From Babylonia areolata (taxonomy: Eukaryota; Mollusca; Gastropoda; Neogastropoda; Buccinidae), in contig NC_134883.1 in the NCBI RefSeq assembly GCF_041734735.1, positions 19,145,247 through 19,209,246 on the forward strand: 64,000 nucleotides of DNA. The letters run 5' to 3'. Positions within the stretch are counted from its first letter, which is position 1. Every line of letters begins with the position of its first letter. The notes under the pieces are model-generated. The model was not told the origin of the DNA. It did no database searches and was given only the letters and a program-made list of their open reading frames with translations. Of this stretch, positions 51,169-62,591 are shown piece after piece. Both the position numbers and the translations under genes were made by a program.

Positions 51169-54100
51169 CACAGTATGTGTTCCCCATGACACTGATAGAG
51201 GGGGGTGAGGGGGATGGGCAGTGATAGGGGGGAGGGGGGGATAGGCAGTGATTGGGGGAGGGGGGGGGATGGGCAGTGATTGGGGGAGGGGAGGGGAGGG
51301 GGTGGGCAGTGATAAGGGGGGAGGGGAAGGGGTGGGCAGTGATAAGGAGGGGAGGGGGGCAGTGAGAGGGAGGGAGAGGAGGGGGGGGGGGGGCAGGGGG
51401 ATGGACAGTGGATGGGGGGGGTGAGGGGGGAGGCCAGGGGGTAGGATGGGAGGGGGGGCAGTGATAAGGGGGGGCAGGATGGGCAGTGATAGGGGGAGGG
51501 GAGGGGGATGGGCAGTGATAAGGAGAAAGGGGAGGGGGTGGGCAGTGATAAGTGGGGGCAGGGCAGTGATGGGGGGAGTGGAGGGGTGTGCAGTGAGAGG
51601 GGGGAAGGGGGGGAGCAGTGAAGGGGGTAGGGGAGGGTGCAGGCAGAGCAAAAAATATCTGGACAAACTACATCAAAGACCAGACAGTGCAGCAAGGATA
51701 GTTAACCATGTACACAATACTCCATCAGTCCATGTACCATGGCAAACTACACCCAGTCTCAACTGATCACATTTCCCCAACTTCCAGTGAATGAGTTAAG
51801 CTACTCAAGTTTGAAGTGCTTCTTGCCCATCAACAGCTAGTAACTCAAGGATGGCCCTGACTAAATGAGATGAGCTATGTGGGTAGTGTTCAACTTCACA
51901 GCAAAACCTAACTGATGTCATGTGCAGTCTTCAAACAAATCAAATGACCAAAGTAACAAAACCATGCACAGCACCTTCACTAACAAGTAACAAAAACACA
52001 CTGTTAACACTTAATCATTACTTTCAAAGTGCAACATACTGTCATAAAAAGTGCCAGTTCAACTTTGCCAAAGCAGCAGAAGCAAGCAGGAAATGCCAGT
52101 TTGGGCTTGTACATGTTGCAAAGGCTAGGACTGAGGCAGAACAGGTGCTTTGAAACAAAGAGAACAGAAGAAAAGCACTTGACCAGTGTCTAGAACTGAC
52201 AGGTTGTTCCACTACTGCACAGCAAACAAAGCGGGTGGGGTGTACAGAAGGTGGGTTATCAATCTAAGCCAATTTTTACAGAAAGAGAGGAAAAAAACAG
52301 GGCCATGAGAATCCACAACTGTGTGGTGGGACTGTTGATGATGAACTCCAACAGCTGAGCTTTCTGCTGCTTCACTCAGGCTTTTATTTGTATACTGCTG
52401 TCATAACCTGACACAGGGAGTCAAATGGAGTATTATAATTGCCTTTCCTTTACAAAACTACAGTTTATTTCAAAGTGGTAATGCAAAAATAGACCTATGA
52501 ATAATGTAATGTTTGACCCATAAGAAGTAAAGTCAGACAGTGACTTGGGTTTCCAAAGACACAGACACCATAATGACAAAAGACAGGTGTTTAGTCAGAC
52601 ACTGAAACAGACAGTGCAATGCGTCATGCTGCAACGCTATGCTGATGCCAGTTAAGTATCCACTGCCTCTTTTGCCATGGTCCAATCCAAGAGCCCCTTC
52701 TGAACACTGCTGTTTCTTGGTATCATTTTGGCAATTCAGGGACTCTCCGCTACCTTTTGTAAATCCTGGTTCTACTATGTAATGTAACAACAATGCAGAA
52801 CACTATTCACAATGCGTACCTTTCAATGACAAGGACACACAGACAGACACACACAAAAAGTGCACACACTCCTCCAAGACCACAGGGTATGAAGGGCTAT
52901 GAACAGCAGGAACAGGTCACTTCACCACCTGGTAGTCAGGCTGCCAGGCAGCACACTAAAAAAAGGCCAGATTGACCATCAGGACACACACTGATCAAAG
53001 GCCAGGTTGACTATTAGGACACACACGAAACAAAGGTCAGGTTGACCATCAGGGCACACACTGAACAAAGGCCAGGTTGACCATCAGGACACACACTGAA
53101 CAAAGGCCAGGTTGACCATCAGGACACACACTGAACAAAGGCCAGGTTGACCATCAGGACATCACACAATGGCTGAACAGTCAGTGTCTACAAAATGACC
53201 AGTGCATTCTGACTGACACAAACCTCAGTAAACTAAAAGGCAGCCATAATGTCACTGCCAGTAACCCTTTCACCACCAACCAACAAACCCTGTCATCGGA
53301 ATTAACCATTTTACCACCACCCATCCAAGCATCAAACCCCTGACACAACCTTTTCACCACCATCTGACTAGCTATCACACATCAGTCCCACCCAGCCATT
53401 TACCAATAGGCCATCACAGGACCAGCATGCCCTAACCAGGCAAAACACCTCTGAACACTACACTGCAGGGCTAGGTAAACACTGACAGTCAACACGTCGG
53501 CAACAACACCCTGAGAAGTAGACATGTCAACCTGGAACTGAAGGAGGGTGGGGCGCATTTAACAAACTGCAAGCAGTTCAAACAACAGGAAAAAGCGGAG
53601 AGGTAAAGTCAACAGACAGAGAACAGAGAATTCCATGGACTTTCATCAACAGGAAATGAAAACAAAGAATTCGATAGACTTTCATCAACGCACAACAGGA
53701 AATGAAAACAGAGAATTCCATGGACTTTCATCAACACACAACAGGAAATGAGAAAAGAGAATTCGATGGACTTTCATCAACACACAACAGGAAATGAAAA
53801 CAAAGAATTCCATGGACTTTCATCAACACACAACAGGAAATGAGAACAGAATTCCATGGACTTTCAACACACAACAGGAAATGAGAACCATTACACTTAC
53901 AGAACTAAGAGGATAATCATTGGACATCCCAATCTTTTTCATCAAACGAAATTCTAAAAACTGAAATAACCAACATTTTCTCTGTCTCAGATGTGCAAAT
54001 TCTTTTCTTTTCTTTTCCCTTCTTGGAAGAATGAAGAGACCAGAGGTGATGAATCAAATGATGGCATCAAAAAATGGGTGGTGACAGGGTTCTGGCTGAC

Positions 54101-57100
54101 ACTGACAATACACACAGTCAGGTGCTGTGTCAGATAATGGGTGGTGACAGGGTTCAGGCTGACACTGACAACAGACACTGACAACACACAGACAGGTGCT
54201 GTGTCAGATAATGGGTGGTGACAGGGTTCAGGCTGACACTGACAACAGACACTGACAACACACAGACAGGTGCTGTGTCAGATAATGGGTGGTGACAGGG
54301 TTCAGGCTGACACTGACAACACACACAGACAGGTGCTGTGTCAGATAATGGGTGGTGACAGGGTTCAGGCTGACACTGACAACACACACAGACAGGTGCC
54401 CACAGACACAGCACTGTGACAAGGCCACACTACATACACCTGACTCACCTGAGGGACTCTGGTTGCTGGAACTGCAGGAGGATGTGTCTGACTCATCCCC
54501 AGAACTGAGCTCCGACGTAGTGTCCGACTCCGAGGAGGAGCGGATGTTACGACTGCGGTAGGTCTTGAAGCTGTCTCTTTGGGCCAGGTCAGGGCCCTCC
54601 GGCCCATCCCCCATCGGCTCCAGGCTGGGCTCAGCACTTAGCACTGCCGCACGCTTTGGGGGGGGAGACTTCATCTCAGAGTCTGAGGTCTGACCCAGGC
54701 TGCCCGAGCGCTTCCTGCCAGCAGAGAAGGGGCCCAGCGGACTGGCGGGTCCCCTGGAGGGGTTGGACTCTGGGGATCTGGGTTCAGACGTGTCCACATG
54801 GAGTGGCTCCTGCTGCTGCCACTTGTTCTTGGGGGGGCGGCCTAGCTTGCGGGCTGGGAGAGGGGAGCTGGGGGTCTGGTCGCTGGACGAGGGAGGGGGG
54901 GACTTGGACGGGGTGGAGGGAGGGGGAGGGTGGCGTGCTGGCTTCTTCTTCTTGGTGAAGAGGACGGCATTGCGGCGGTTGACGCCGGCAGGGGAAGGGG
55001 TGTGGGCTGCTTTGAGTTCTGGGGGCTGGTCACAAGATAGCCTCTGCTTGTTAACACTGCCCACCTTGTCGTCTGTAACACCACCACCAACACTTTGTAA
55101 CATCACCATTACCTCAACACTATGTAACACCACCATCAAAACTTTGTAACACCACCATAACCGTAACACTTTGTAACATCACCATTACCTCAACACTATG
55201 TAACACCACCATCAAAACTTTGTAACACCACCATAAACGCAACACTTTGTAACACCACCACCAACACTTTGAAACATTACCATTACCTCAACACTATGTA
55301 ACACCACCATCAACACTATGTAACACCACCATAACCACAACACTGTAACACCACCATCAACACTTTGAAACATCACCATTACCTCAACACTATGTAACAC
55401 CACCATCAAAACTTTGTAACACCACCATAACCACAACACTTTGTAACACCACCACCGACACTTTGTAATATCACCATTACCTCAACACTATGTAACACCA
55501 CCATCAAAACTTTGTAACACCACCATAACCACAACACTTTGTAACACCACCACCGACACTTTGTAATATCACCATTACCTCAACACTATGTGTGTTTTTT
55601 TTGTAACACCACCACCAACACTTTGAAACATTACCATTACCTCAACACTATGTAACACCACCATAACCGCAACACTTTGTAACACCACCATAACCGTAAC
55701 ACTTTGTAACACCACCACCAACACTTTGAAACATTACCATTACCTCAACACTATGTAACACCACCATCAAAACTTTGTAACACCACCATAACCGCAACAC
55801 TTTGTAACGCTACCATTACCTCAACACTATATAATACCACCATCTACCTTAACATATTTTTCTTAAAACTACTAATATCCCCTGACAATAATATTCTAGT
55901 CACACAGAACATTTTTAATGTTTTATGTCCTAGAACAAAGTCTTACTTTTGTTCCCATTATAAATCTAGTTCTCAAATTGTAAAGGACTGGATGGAATCC
56001 CTTTGCTGGAACCCCTTCAAAAGAATAATAGTACATGACCTATGTCTTGTCAATGCATCTGATCTAGTAATGTTTCAGTGCAATTTCTTCAAAAGCGGTT
56101 ATAATCATGACTGACTGACAAACTCTCCCTCCCCCAAGTGTGTTTACATGTTGCTACCATTGGTCGGTGTTCCAATCAACAGGAAACCATTCTGTGTTCC
56201 AACAGTCCAACAAACACACAGTGTGGGTGCACTGTTCTAACAAACACAGTGTGGGTGCTGTGTTCTAACAAACAGTGTGGGTGCTGTGTTCCAACAGTGT
56301 GTGTGCTGTGTTCCAACACACACAGTGTGGGTGCTGTGTTCTAACACACACAGTGTGGGTGCTGTGTTCCAACAAACACAGTGTGGGTGCTGTGTTCCAA
56401 CAAACAGTGTGTGTGCTGTGTTCCAACAAGCACACAGTGTGGGTGCTGTGTTCTAACACACACAGTGTGGGTGCTGTGTTCCAACAAACAGTGTGGGTGC
56501 TGTGTTCCAACAAACAGTGTGGGTGCTGTGTTCTAACACACACAGTGTGGGTGCTGTGTTCCAACAAACACAATGTGGGTGCTGTGTTCCAACAAACACA
56601 CAGTGTGGGTGCTGTGTTCCAACAAACAGTGTGGGTGCTGTGTTCCAACACAGTGTGGGTGATGTTTTCCAACAAACACACAGTGTGGGTGCTGAGTTCT
56701 AACACACACAGTGTGGGTGCTGTGTTCCAACAAACATAGTGTGGGTGCTGTGTTCCAACAAACACACAGTGTGGGTGCTGTGTTCCAACGAACACACAGT
56801 GTGGGTGCTCCACTCACTTGGCTGCAGCTTGGGGGGTTCATCCAGTTCCTGACGATGACGACTGTAGCCCCCCCTCCCCCGGCCCCTCCCCCTCCCTCGC
56901 CCCCGCCCCCCACCTCTGGAGGCGCTCTTGGTATGTGGAGGGGAAGCCTGAGGGGGGCTGGGGGGAGAGGCCACAGGGGGAGGGGATGGCGTGCGAGGAG
57001 CGGTGATTGTGGGGGCTTCTGTCTGTGCTTCTGACTCGGTGCCCGAGGAGGCTGCAAGAGGGAAGAGTGAGGCAGTCAGGGCATTGTCCACACCTTCACA

Positions 57101-60100
57101 TGGGGGGGCTTGGGAAATAAACAGTGGACTACAACATTACGTTTAAAAGTGAAACCAACTGACACTGATTCAAGTTGAAGGAAAAGGTCCACTGTAACAA
57201 TCAATAGTTCCTTCAGACAGGGCAGGACAGCCTTCAGGTCCTTTTGTAACAAATGTTGATGCCTGCTTACCAGATTCAGGGGTTACTATGCTGCTCGATC
57301 ATGGTTACTGAACTCACAATGAATTTCTCTTCAGCTTCTATAAAGAGGAAGAAAAATTCTTAATGATTTTCCGGGAAAAGCATGCTGAAGCACATGTATA
57401 TTATGAAATAGAAATCAAATTTTAAAAAAACATCAACCTCTAAATCAAATCAGCAATGCCATTTCACTAACTTCACAAATGGCTCAACTGGAAAGAGAAT
57501 GTTATGTACGTAAAAAAACGACTGCAATACAAAATAATGGCCACCTGTTACAGCGTATCATAAGATTAAAACACCAAATAATCATCACCTGAAAGAGAGC
57601 ATATGCATGTGTGGGAGAGACTGATCTCTGTAATACTGAGATAATGGGTCTAGGGAACACTTCACCCATGTGTATCTCTTAATACCAAAGTAAAAAAAAA
57701 CAACAACAAAAAAACCCCAAAAAACCACACACAAAAAACTGACAAAAATGGAAATCTGTGTTGTATGGAAACACTCCCACCAATGCTTATGTTGTGAAGA
57801 TCAGATCAAAACCCATAACAGTGCTCACCTGATTCCTCAGCCTTGGTGTCAGCACACTCTGTTTTGCGTTTCTGCATGGACAGTTTCCGGCGCACTGTCA
57901 TCAGCTGCTTGCGGACAGTCTTGGACAGCTTGGCACGGCGCCCTGTAGACTTCTCTTGTTAGCGACCACTGACACAGCCCATATACAGGAGTCACACTAC
58001 TCCTGCTTTCCTTCTGTCACTTCATCCATTCTGTTCGGATGTGTGGGTTATCTGTCAATCTTCCAGTCTATCATTTTCACAAAATGTAAGCTGTATTCAG
58101 CCTATTTTGGTGTTGCCAACATATGTGTCTTGCTCTTGCAATCTTTTATTGAGGATGCACCAACTGCTCTTACAATCGTTTAAACATGACAGTGTAGCAC
58201 AACTGAATGTTCCAAATATATATGTGTACATGGATAATACAAACTGCATGCAACAAACTGCCAACAGCAGTTTATTGAAACAAATCTATTGTGCATTTCT
58301 AGGTTGCTAGTGCTATTCCTGTCTTATGAGGGTGTGATCAGTTTTATTCCATGACAAAGGCATCTATGACCTATAGTCTGTTTTGGGGTGGGTTTATTTC
58401 ATGCTGTCACCTTTCCATCACCTGGAGAACTGCCAGATGCAATGCAATGTGTGTAGTGGCCACCTTGGACCTTCAGCATGTGTACACATTAAGGACTTTT
58501 GACATGAAGTGCATGATTTTCTCTACTGATGTAGAAAAAGGGTAAAGCACAACACAGACTCTTTACACTGTACTTTATTTCACTCCTGCAACAAACTTTT
58601 CTTGGGACACACAAAATGCAAAATAAATACTGGCCAGGCAACACAGAGACAAGACAAAATATGAAGATGAAAATCAGTCGTTCAAACTGTAGAATATAAA
58701 ATTATTATCCACCATTCCCAACCACAGATTTTATTCCCTGCCATGGATACTTTATAAGACGCAGCATTTTCCTAACAGCGTAGAAATCCAGACCAAACCC
58801 TACGTGTAAAGTCACACACAGAAGGTAGGCTACAAGAACAGCAATCTGAGTAATGGCTTCACTGCCACTGGACCAGCACTCTGGAAGACAGCCAATTCAA
58901 AAGTCAAAGACACAAAGATGCTACGTGTGTATGACATAAGACATTTCTGCTTTATTTCCTTTCAGTCTGCATTATCCTGGGCTTTGGAACCCAAACATGA
59001 CCCATTCTTACCAAGCTAGCTGAGTCCTATACCCACAAAGAACTGGTGATCAACCCAAAACGCTGAGATAAGGGGACCATTTTCAACTTTTCCACACATT
59101 CATTTATCAAATTATATTCAGATTATCTATACACATTTCAATGTTAATATCTTAACTGTTTGCACTTATTTCCATTGCAAATGTTGCACTGTAATGCATT
59201 TGTGTTCATCAATGTCAAGTCTGAAATATCTTCTACAGAAAAAATGACCCCCTCCCCTCACCACATGATCCGTAGCACAGAGAAATAAAACTGAATTGTT
59301 TAGTTGATCCAAAAGCTAAGGTCATGCCTTTCAGTCCAATTCCTTGTCTACATCCGCCCTCTCATCACCCAATCCATTCCGCAGATCAGGAAAAACCTCT
59401 ACCTGTGGCAGTCCTCACCCTGACTGCTAGCTTGCCAAACCAGGACATGCACTGTACAACCCACATGGGATTCCACTAGGTTTTAGACCTATCTGAGAAA
59501 TAAAAGCATCAGCTAGGTTTTAGGCCTACCTGAGAAATCAAAACATCTTCAAATCAAGAATACGCCCCTCTCCCCATGCAGACAATTTTCATGTTTTCTA
59601 TTCATACTGAAAATAACTAATAAAGTATTGTGGAAGCAGGCTGTTCTGCAACAACTGATGAGCAAAAAATTTGAAAGCTCTATTCAAACAAAACAAATAA
59701 GTGCTTACATCCTTTTCTATCGTGTTGTTATATTACTGTCTGAAAGTGGGCACAAGGTGCATTCCAGACTCTGGTTACAGGGGTCAAACTGCTCATATAT
59801 TCCAAAGCCTCCCACCCCCAATCTCAGCTGGCCCTCATACAATTATCATTCTTTAAAGGGCTTCCCCCCTGTGAGCACAGTTATGACTGATCAGTTAGCA
59901 AAGAGACTGGGTGATGGAAACAGTGACGGCTGTTCTGTTCAGTCATCGGGGTGAGAAAGGGTGAGGGTTGGGTCAGGAAAGAAGTGGTGGTGACTGCAGT
60001 GACTGTTCAGTCATGGGGGTGAGAAAGGGTGAGGGATGGGTCAGGAAAGAAGTGGTGGTGACTGCAGTGACTGTTCAGTCAAGGGGGTGAGAAAGGGTGA

Positions 60101-62553
60101 GGGATAGGTCAGGAAAGAAGCGGTGGTGACTGCAGTGACTGTTCAGTCATGGGGGTGAGAAAGGGTGAGGGATGGGTCAGGAAAGAAGTGGTGGTGACTG
60201 CAGTGACTGTTCAGTCATGGGGGTGAGAAAGGGTGAGGGATGGGTCAGGAAAGAAGTGGTGGTGACTGCAGTGACTGTTCAGTCATGGGGGTGAGAAAGG
60301 GTGAGGGTTGGGTCAGGAAAGAAGTGGTGGTGACTGCAGTGGGCAGAGAGAGGGGTGGCGAGGTGAGGGAAAGCAGCAAGTAGCTGAGCACCTCCTGTCA
60401 TGTGGCTGTTGATGCTGTCCAGTCGGTCCTGAAGGGCCTTCAGCTGGTCCTGGAGGGGCAGGTCCTTGGGCAGCTCCTGGCCCACAATGCTCCCTGCAAC
60501 AATGGGGAAAGTCCTCTTCTCCTTTTTTTTTTTTGCTGTCCCATCTGCATCATTCCCACACCACTCATTCCAAGCCCCCCCCCCCCCCCCCCCCCCCCCA
60601 CACACACACACAGCCACGCCTGGGTTCCTCTGCCACACTCACACTTCACAGGTAACTCTTGATGAAAGGTCACCAGGAGGCCACACACCAAAGCAGCCCT
60701 GCACTGCTGACGATTACCTTCAGTGCGGTTCAGTAGTGCCTGTTCTTATTCAACGAACTTAGGTTACAACCTACTATGCCTCCTGCTGATGACATTCAGG
60801 TCACAGAGTAACCTTGCGCATTCTCCTCTCCAGAGAGGAGACTGCCACCACATCTCTCCAATGACAGACTGATGAATCTGCTAATGATGAAGGCTGCCAG
60901 AACTCAAACCAAGAATGGTAGTGGAGGGGTGTTGAAACTGAGGTCACGGCTGAAAGGCCACAGAATCTGAGACGGTTTTCTAAAGAGATAATTAAATGAG
61001 GATGAGAAGAATGATGACAATGCTGCTGAGATTGTCTCCTTTTGGTTTTGTACAAACTGTGTGTAAAGACTGTCCCCCCCCCCCCTTTCCCTGATGGATT
61101 CCAGAACCATTTCAAAAAAAGATCTGGACATGTCTAATGATCACAATGTACCAAATACATACATAAACAGAAATGAACAATCAGCCTATGAAATCCAATA
61201 CACAGGCACAGTATGCTGCAACAGTGTGATCAGACTGGTTTTTCTCACAACGATACATACCTTGTTCAGTGTGGACAGCTTGCTGTGACTTGGATGTGTG
61301 TGGCAGGTGTAGACCTGTGTCCATGTCATAGCCCACCACCTCCATCTGCTGTCGGGCTGCCTCCAACACCACTGCCCCCTGCACACAGTCACCTTCAGTC
61401 TGTCCATTGCAGCACTGGGGGGCTATCCACATCATCATCGTCATCAAATCCATTCAACTTTGATGTTGGAAATCAAACTAATCTGCACTCCATGGCTAAA
61501 AACCTATGTTGACAGACATGACTATGTCATGGAAATGAAAGTGTCAGTATCTCTCAGATATGGGTAAAACTTTAACCAGCTCTTCTGCTGTAAGTATAGA
61601 ATATCCAGCCTGTACATGTACAATAAACAGAGAATATTTTACTTGTACATGTATATATATGTAGGAAATTTAGAGAATATTCAACTTGTACATACATACA
61701 ATAAACAGAGAATATTCAATGTGTCCATGTACAATAAATAGAGAACATTCAACAACACGTACAACTTGTACATACATACAATAAATATAGAATATTCAAT
61801 GTGTTTATGTACAATAAATAGAGAACATTTAACAACACGTACAAGCTGTATAGTGTCTATGCACAGCAGGAGAGCTTGTTGAGGCTTGACCCATGTTTCT
61901 ATCATGTAGTTACCATGTCAACATATTCTATGTTTAACACGACCCTGATGGCTACCCCCAGCCCCTTCCCTCACCTCCTTTTTCAGCTGGACAGCCGCTT
62001 CGTAGTACACAGTGTCATCCTCATTGTAGTCCATGCAGTTGTGGATGATGAGGTCAAAGTCCTTGGTGAACTCCTCAAAGGAATGATAGTCCAGGTTGTC
62101 CACCTTGCTCCTCATGGTGGAGAAGTCCATAGGGTGCTGCACTATGTCGCAGTAGTCAGGCACCTGCGCACACACACACACAGCTCGTCAAGTCTCACCC
62201 AACCTGGGACAGTTGTAGCATTGCTTTGGGTCTGCATGCATGATATCATTTTGTATAAAATTGGCTGGTGACAGGATAACTTGTTCATCAAGTCTCACTG
62301 AACATGACAGTTGTAGCATTGCTCTGGGTCTGCATGCAAGATGATCACTTTGTTGGCAATAGGACAGCTGACTTCATCTGCTGAACTGATACTGTGTGCT
62401 GTGATTCTGACCACATGCACACCACCATGTATGTACACGCATGGACTGATCAAACTGATCGTCTTCACTGTTCAATAACATTTTTTCTTGAATTTCATAA
62501 ATGTCTCCCTTTTTCTGTCTGTGCTCTCCATCCATCTCTTTGATCCTTTCCCT

Positions 62554-62591
<38 letters not shown>

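Larger units (their letters stand above)
47320..54448 (-). other. BRPF intron 8 (7.1 kb)
   Basis: Phase 1 intron. Unique stretches: 47320-48280 (with (CA)n at 47430-47450), 50690-51110, 51660-52960 and 53890-54055. The rest is six tandem arrays. No exon or mobile element recognised. A 32-bp unit with GCATAGCCCTTTGCATCCTG occurs three times at 50915-51008. Confidence 0.8.
55073..56817 (-). other. BRPF intron 7 (1.7 kb)
   Basis: Phase 1 intron. Both ends are tandem arrays touching the flanking exons. Only 55840-56165 is unique AT-rich sequence. Confidence 0.85.

Noticed and set aside
51109-51695. Pro/Leu-rich frames of 175-185 codons
   Set aside because: Translation of the G-rich purine array, no other support.
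54228-55169. 313-codon minus-strand frame as one gene
   Set aside because: The middle is BRPF exon h; both ends are tandem repeat translated beyond good splice sites.
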